A stretch of DNA of 64,000 nt from Streptomyces inusitatus (GTDB lineage Bacteria; Actinomycetota; Actinomycetes; Streptomycetales; Streptomycetaceae), in assembly GCF_014651115.1 (NCBI RefSeq), contig NZ_BMWG01000001.1:1-64000 (forward strand). Reading direction: 5' to 3'. Shown here in pieces: positions 63,881 through 64,000 of this stretch. The translations under genes and the position numbers were made by a program. The notes beneath the pieces were generated by a model. That model was given only the letters and a program-made list of their open reading frames with translations. It was not told the origin of the DNA and ran no database searches. Position 1 is the first letter of the stretch. Every line of letters starts with the position of its first letter.

Positions 63881-64000
63881 CTACTTCTTGAGCAGGTTCT
63901 TGGAGCGGAGATACTCCTTCGCGGCATCCTCGGGCTTGACCCGCTCGGCGTCGACCTTGCGGTTCAACTCGGCGAGATCCTCAGTGGTCAGCACCTTGGT
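63881..64000 (-). CDS. C-terminal end of a probable glycine-betaine/osmoprotectant ABC binding protein (partial)
   Basis: Only the last 39 codons are inside the window: TKVLTTEDLAELNRKVDAER, then KPEDAAKEYLRSKNLLKK and a TAG stop. The LTTEDLAELNxKVD...A.EYL ending is typical of OpuAC/ProX-type substrate-binding proteins for glycine betaine. The remainder lies beyond position 64000. Confidence 0.65.
   Translation of the reverse strand, partial: TKVLTTEDLAELNRKVDAERVKPEDAAKEYLRSKNLLKK

Overview
The window is high-GC actinobacterial chromosome and is almost certainly from Streptomyces. Codon usage is strongly GC3-biased, and the gene set is typical: sigE-cseABC, radA-disA, lsr2, clpC, an orphan nuoD, DUF397 and HTH-TPR proteins, and trypsin-NACHT proteins. 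From memory, the gene order resembles the trpS1-to-nuoD2 stretch of the S. coelicolor core; I could not align it.

Layout. Positions 1-8111 are core: an auxiliary tryptophanyl-tRNA synthetase behind a Trp-codon leader peptide and attenuator, proC, an ECF41 sigma factor with its FAD-oxidoreductase partner (both behind matching ECF41-type promoters), two small proteins, and a membrane Ser/Thr kinase with a beta-propeller sensor. About 8190-17350 is a compact integrated element of roughly 9 kb. It carries a large serine integrase and a three-gene phage packaging/head set (HNH endonuclease, P27-type small terminase, HK97-fold GP7-like major capsid protein). It also has a low-GC HTH-TPR regulator, a GntR repressor with an operator-like inverted repeat, a DUF397 protein, three tandem paralogous HTH mini-proteins and several unknown small proteins. 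No large terminase, portal, protease, tail, replication or conjugation gene is present, so it looks like a phage satellite with its own capsid protein, or a strongly reduced prophage.

Positions 17476-33982 are core: ilvD, a TIM-barrel isomerase, a Ppx/GppA phosphatase, a membrane-anchored sigma-like/zinc-finger/BACON fusion, radA-disA (c-di-AMP synthesis), a PAP2 phosphatase, mutY, the cell-envelope stress operon sigE-cseA-cseB-cseC and a secreted M23 peptidase. Positions 34469-42816 form a conflict/defence-like island: two paralogous trypsin-NACHT-repeat proteins flank a D,D-carboxypeptidase (dacB), and the second is translationally coupled to a Trypco2 protein.

Positions 42908-64000 return to core: clpC with a ClgR-like box, lsr2, a GNAT N-acetyltransferase with a BlaI-type regulator, and a tightly overlapping cofactor operon (a DUF2520 dehydrogenase, a 71-codon inserted ORF, panC, nadB, nadC, coaX) for pantothenate/CoA and NAD synthesis. 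Then come an aldolase-type lyase, an ArsR-like regulator, a NarL-type two-component pair, and a MidA methyltransferase coupled to an orphan nuoD. The window ends in a probable glycine-betaine binding protein. Two related MITE-like palindromic elements lie at 48334-48529 and 56643-56895.
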